From NCBI GenBank assembly GCA_945957125.1, contig CAMFJT010000037.1:1-32653 (forward strand): a stretch of 32,653 nucleotides of DNA, in the 5' to 3' direction. Both the position numbers and the translations under genes were made by a program. Source of the stretch: an uncultured Rhodospirillales bacterium (GTDB taxonomy: Bacteria > Pseudomonadota > Alphaproteobacteria > Reyranellales > Reyranellaceae). This document shows, in pieces, positions 31,660 through 32,653 of this stretch. The notes under the pieces are model-generated. The model was not told the DNA's origin. It ran no database searches and worked only from the letters and a program-made list of their open reading frames with translations. The first letter of the stretch is position 1. Each line of letters opens with the position of its first letter.

Positions 31660-32653
31660 GTGCTTACCCAGAAGAGCGCCCCCGACGACGACAAGTTCCA
31701 CGAGGAATGTGCGCTGTTCGGCATCTACGGGACTGCCGATGCCGCCGCACACACCGCGCTGGGCCTCCATGCGCTGCAACATCGCGGCCAGGAGGCCTCC
31801 GGCATCGTCACCTACGACGGTCGCCAGTTCCATGACCATCGCGCCGCCGGCCTGGTCGGCGACATCTTCGGCGAGCAGGCGGTCATCGCCCGGCTGAAGG
31901 GCTATTGCGCGATCGGCCACAATCGCTACGCCACGACCGGCGGGTCCTCGGATCGCAACATCCAGCCGATCTTCGCCGATTTCGACTTCGGCGGGCTGGC
32001 CCTCGCCCACAACGGCAACCTGACCAACGCCTACATCCTGCGCAAGGAGCTGGTGCGGATGGGCTGCCTGTTCCAGTCGACCACCGACACCGAGGTCATC
32101 AACCACCTGATCGCGCGGTCGAACTTCTCGACCCTGGTCGACCGCATGATCGATGCGCTCGGCCGGGTGAAAGGTGCCTACTCGCTGCTGCTGCTGACCA
32201 ACGAAGCGCTGCTCGGCGTCCGTGATCCGATGGGCATCCGTCCGCTGTGCATCGGAAAGCTGGACGATGCCTGGATCCTGGCGTCGGAAAGTTGCGGCCT
32301 CGACATCCTGGGCGCGCGCTTCGTGCGCGACGTCGAGCCCGGCGAGGTCGTGATCGTCGACGGCAAAGGCCTGCGCTCGATCAAGCCGTTCACGAAGCAG
32401 CAGCGCCGGTTCTGCGTCTTCGAGCACATTTATTTCGCGCGTCCCGACAGCAAGATCGAGGGCGTCGGCGTCTACGAGGCGCGCAAGCGCATCGGCGTGG
32501 AGCTCGCCCGCGAAAGTCCCGTGCCGGCCGACGTGATCGTCCCGGTGCCCGACTCCGGCGTGCCGGCGGCGATCGGCTTCTCGCAGGAATCCGGCACCCC
32601 GTTCGAGCTCGGCATCATCCGCAACCACTATGTCGGCCGCACCTTCATCGAGC
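31660..32653 (+). CDS. purF: amidophosphoribosyltransferase (partial, C-terminus outside window)
   Basis: PurF catalyses the first committed step of purine synthesis, transferring ammonia from glutamine to PRPP. The visible 331 residues cover the N-terminal Ntn glutaminase domain and the first half of the phosphoribosyltransferase domain. The nucleophile is the cysteine in HEECALFGIYG (C17 from this start), exposed after propeptide removal. GHNRYATTG, AHNGNLTNA and LQHRGQEASG are canonical, as are the PRT-domain motifs RDPMGIRPL and VPVPDSG near the edge. GTG at 31660 gives a 16-residue propeptide; an in-frame ATG at 31624 would add 12 residues. Neither start has a ribosome site, and TATAAC lies six bases before the GTG. 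cvpA ends 46 bp upstream. About 150 C-terminal residues are outside. Confidence 0.95.
   Translation, partial: MLTQKSAPDDDKFHEECALFGIYGTADAAAHTALGLHALQHRGQEASGIVTYDGRQFHDHRAAGLVGDIFGEQAVIARLKGYCAIGHNRYATTGGSSDRNIQPIFADFDFGGLALAHNGNLTNAYILRKELVRMGCLFQSTTDTEVINHLIARSNFSTLVDRMIDALGRVKGAYSLLLLTNEALLGVRDPMGIRPLCIGKLDDAWILASESCGLDILGARFVRDVEPGEVVIVDGKGLRSIKPFTKQQRRFCVFEHIYFARPDSKIEGVGVYEARKRIGVELARESPVPADVIVPVPDSGVPAAIGFSQESGTPFELGIIRNHYVGRTFIE

Noticed and set aside
1..32653. CRISPR arrays, tRNA/rRNA genes, transposons, prophage or toxin-antitoxin pairs
   Set aside because: Scanned for regular repeats, cloverleaf-like segments and characteristic proteins; none seen.

Overview
The window is a high-GC, densely packed bacterial chromosome segment. 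The gene families and their order (dac / clpS-clpA, fabD-fabG-acpP-fabF-mltG, rpsF-rpsR-rplI, dnaB-alr, radA-cvpA-purF) point to an alphaproteobacterium, most likely in or near the Rhodospirillales/Reyranella-type lineages. That placement is an inference from gene content and order, not from a phylogeny. I see no tRNA, rRNA, CRISPR array, transposase, integrase or phage gene.

Layout. (1) Positions 1-2812, minus strand: a secreted protein of unknown function, clpS and the N-terminal two thirds of clpA (cut by the window edge), encoding adaptor and unfoldase for N-end-rule proteolysis. (2) 2975-4381, plus strand: a secreted D,D-carboxypeptidase with a C-terminal SPOR domain. It meets the minus-strand genes tail to tail with overlapping stop codons. 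(3) 4378-8544, minus strand: galU, ugd, phosphomannomutase/phosphoglucomutase and a gamma-glutamylcyclotransferase-like gene. The first three interconvert hexose phosphates and make UDP-glucose and UDP-glucuronate for envelope polysaccharide. (4) 8648-13769, minus strand: fabD, fabG, acpP, fabF, mltG and a membrane-anchored J-domain protein, which is the fatty-acid elongation core plus the septal glycan terminase. (5) 13979-15316, plus strand: rpsF-rpsR-rplI, with a candidate promoter, a structured leader and a very strong intrinsic terminator.

(6) 15399-24994: an accessory-looking block of about 9.6 kb. It holds a fused Fe(III)-type ABC permease and its binding protein on opposite, overlapping strands, a small PLDc_N/SHOCT-type membrane protein, a YhiI-RbbA-YhhJ type export cassette, and cyclopropane fatty acid synthase. 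(7) 25176-32653, plus strand: dnaB, alr, mlaE and mlaF (lipid-transport ABC core), radA, cvpA and the 5' part of purF (cut by the window edge). Many junctions in this block overlap or are nearly contiguous, which suggests cotranscription.

Most of the window is conserved housekeeping sequence and I did not find a convincing new multi-gene system. The points worth a second look are non-coding palindromes (7583-7644, 8581-8599, 29480-29555), the structured rpsF leader, the split convergent iron transporter with a Fur-like box, the RbbA cassette, the membrane J-domain protein beside mltG, and the lipid-transport ABC pair without its MlaD partner.
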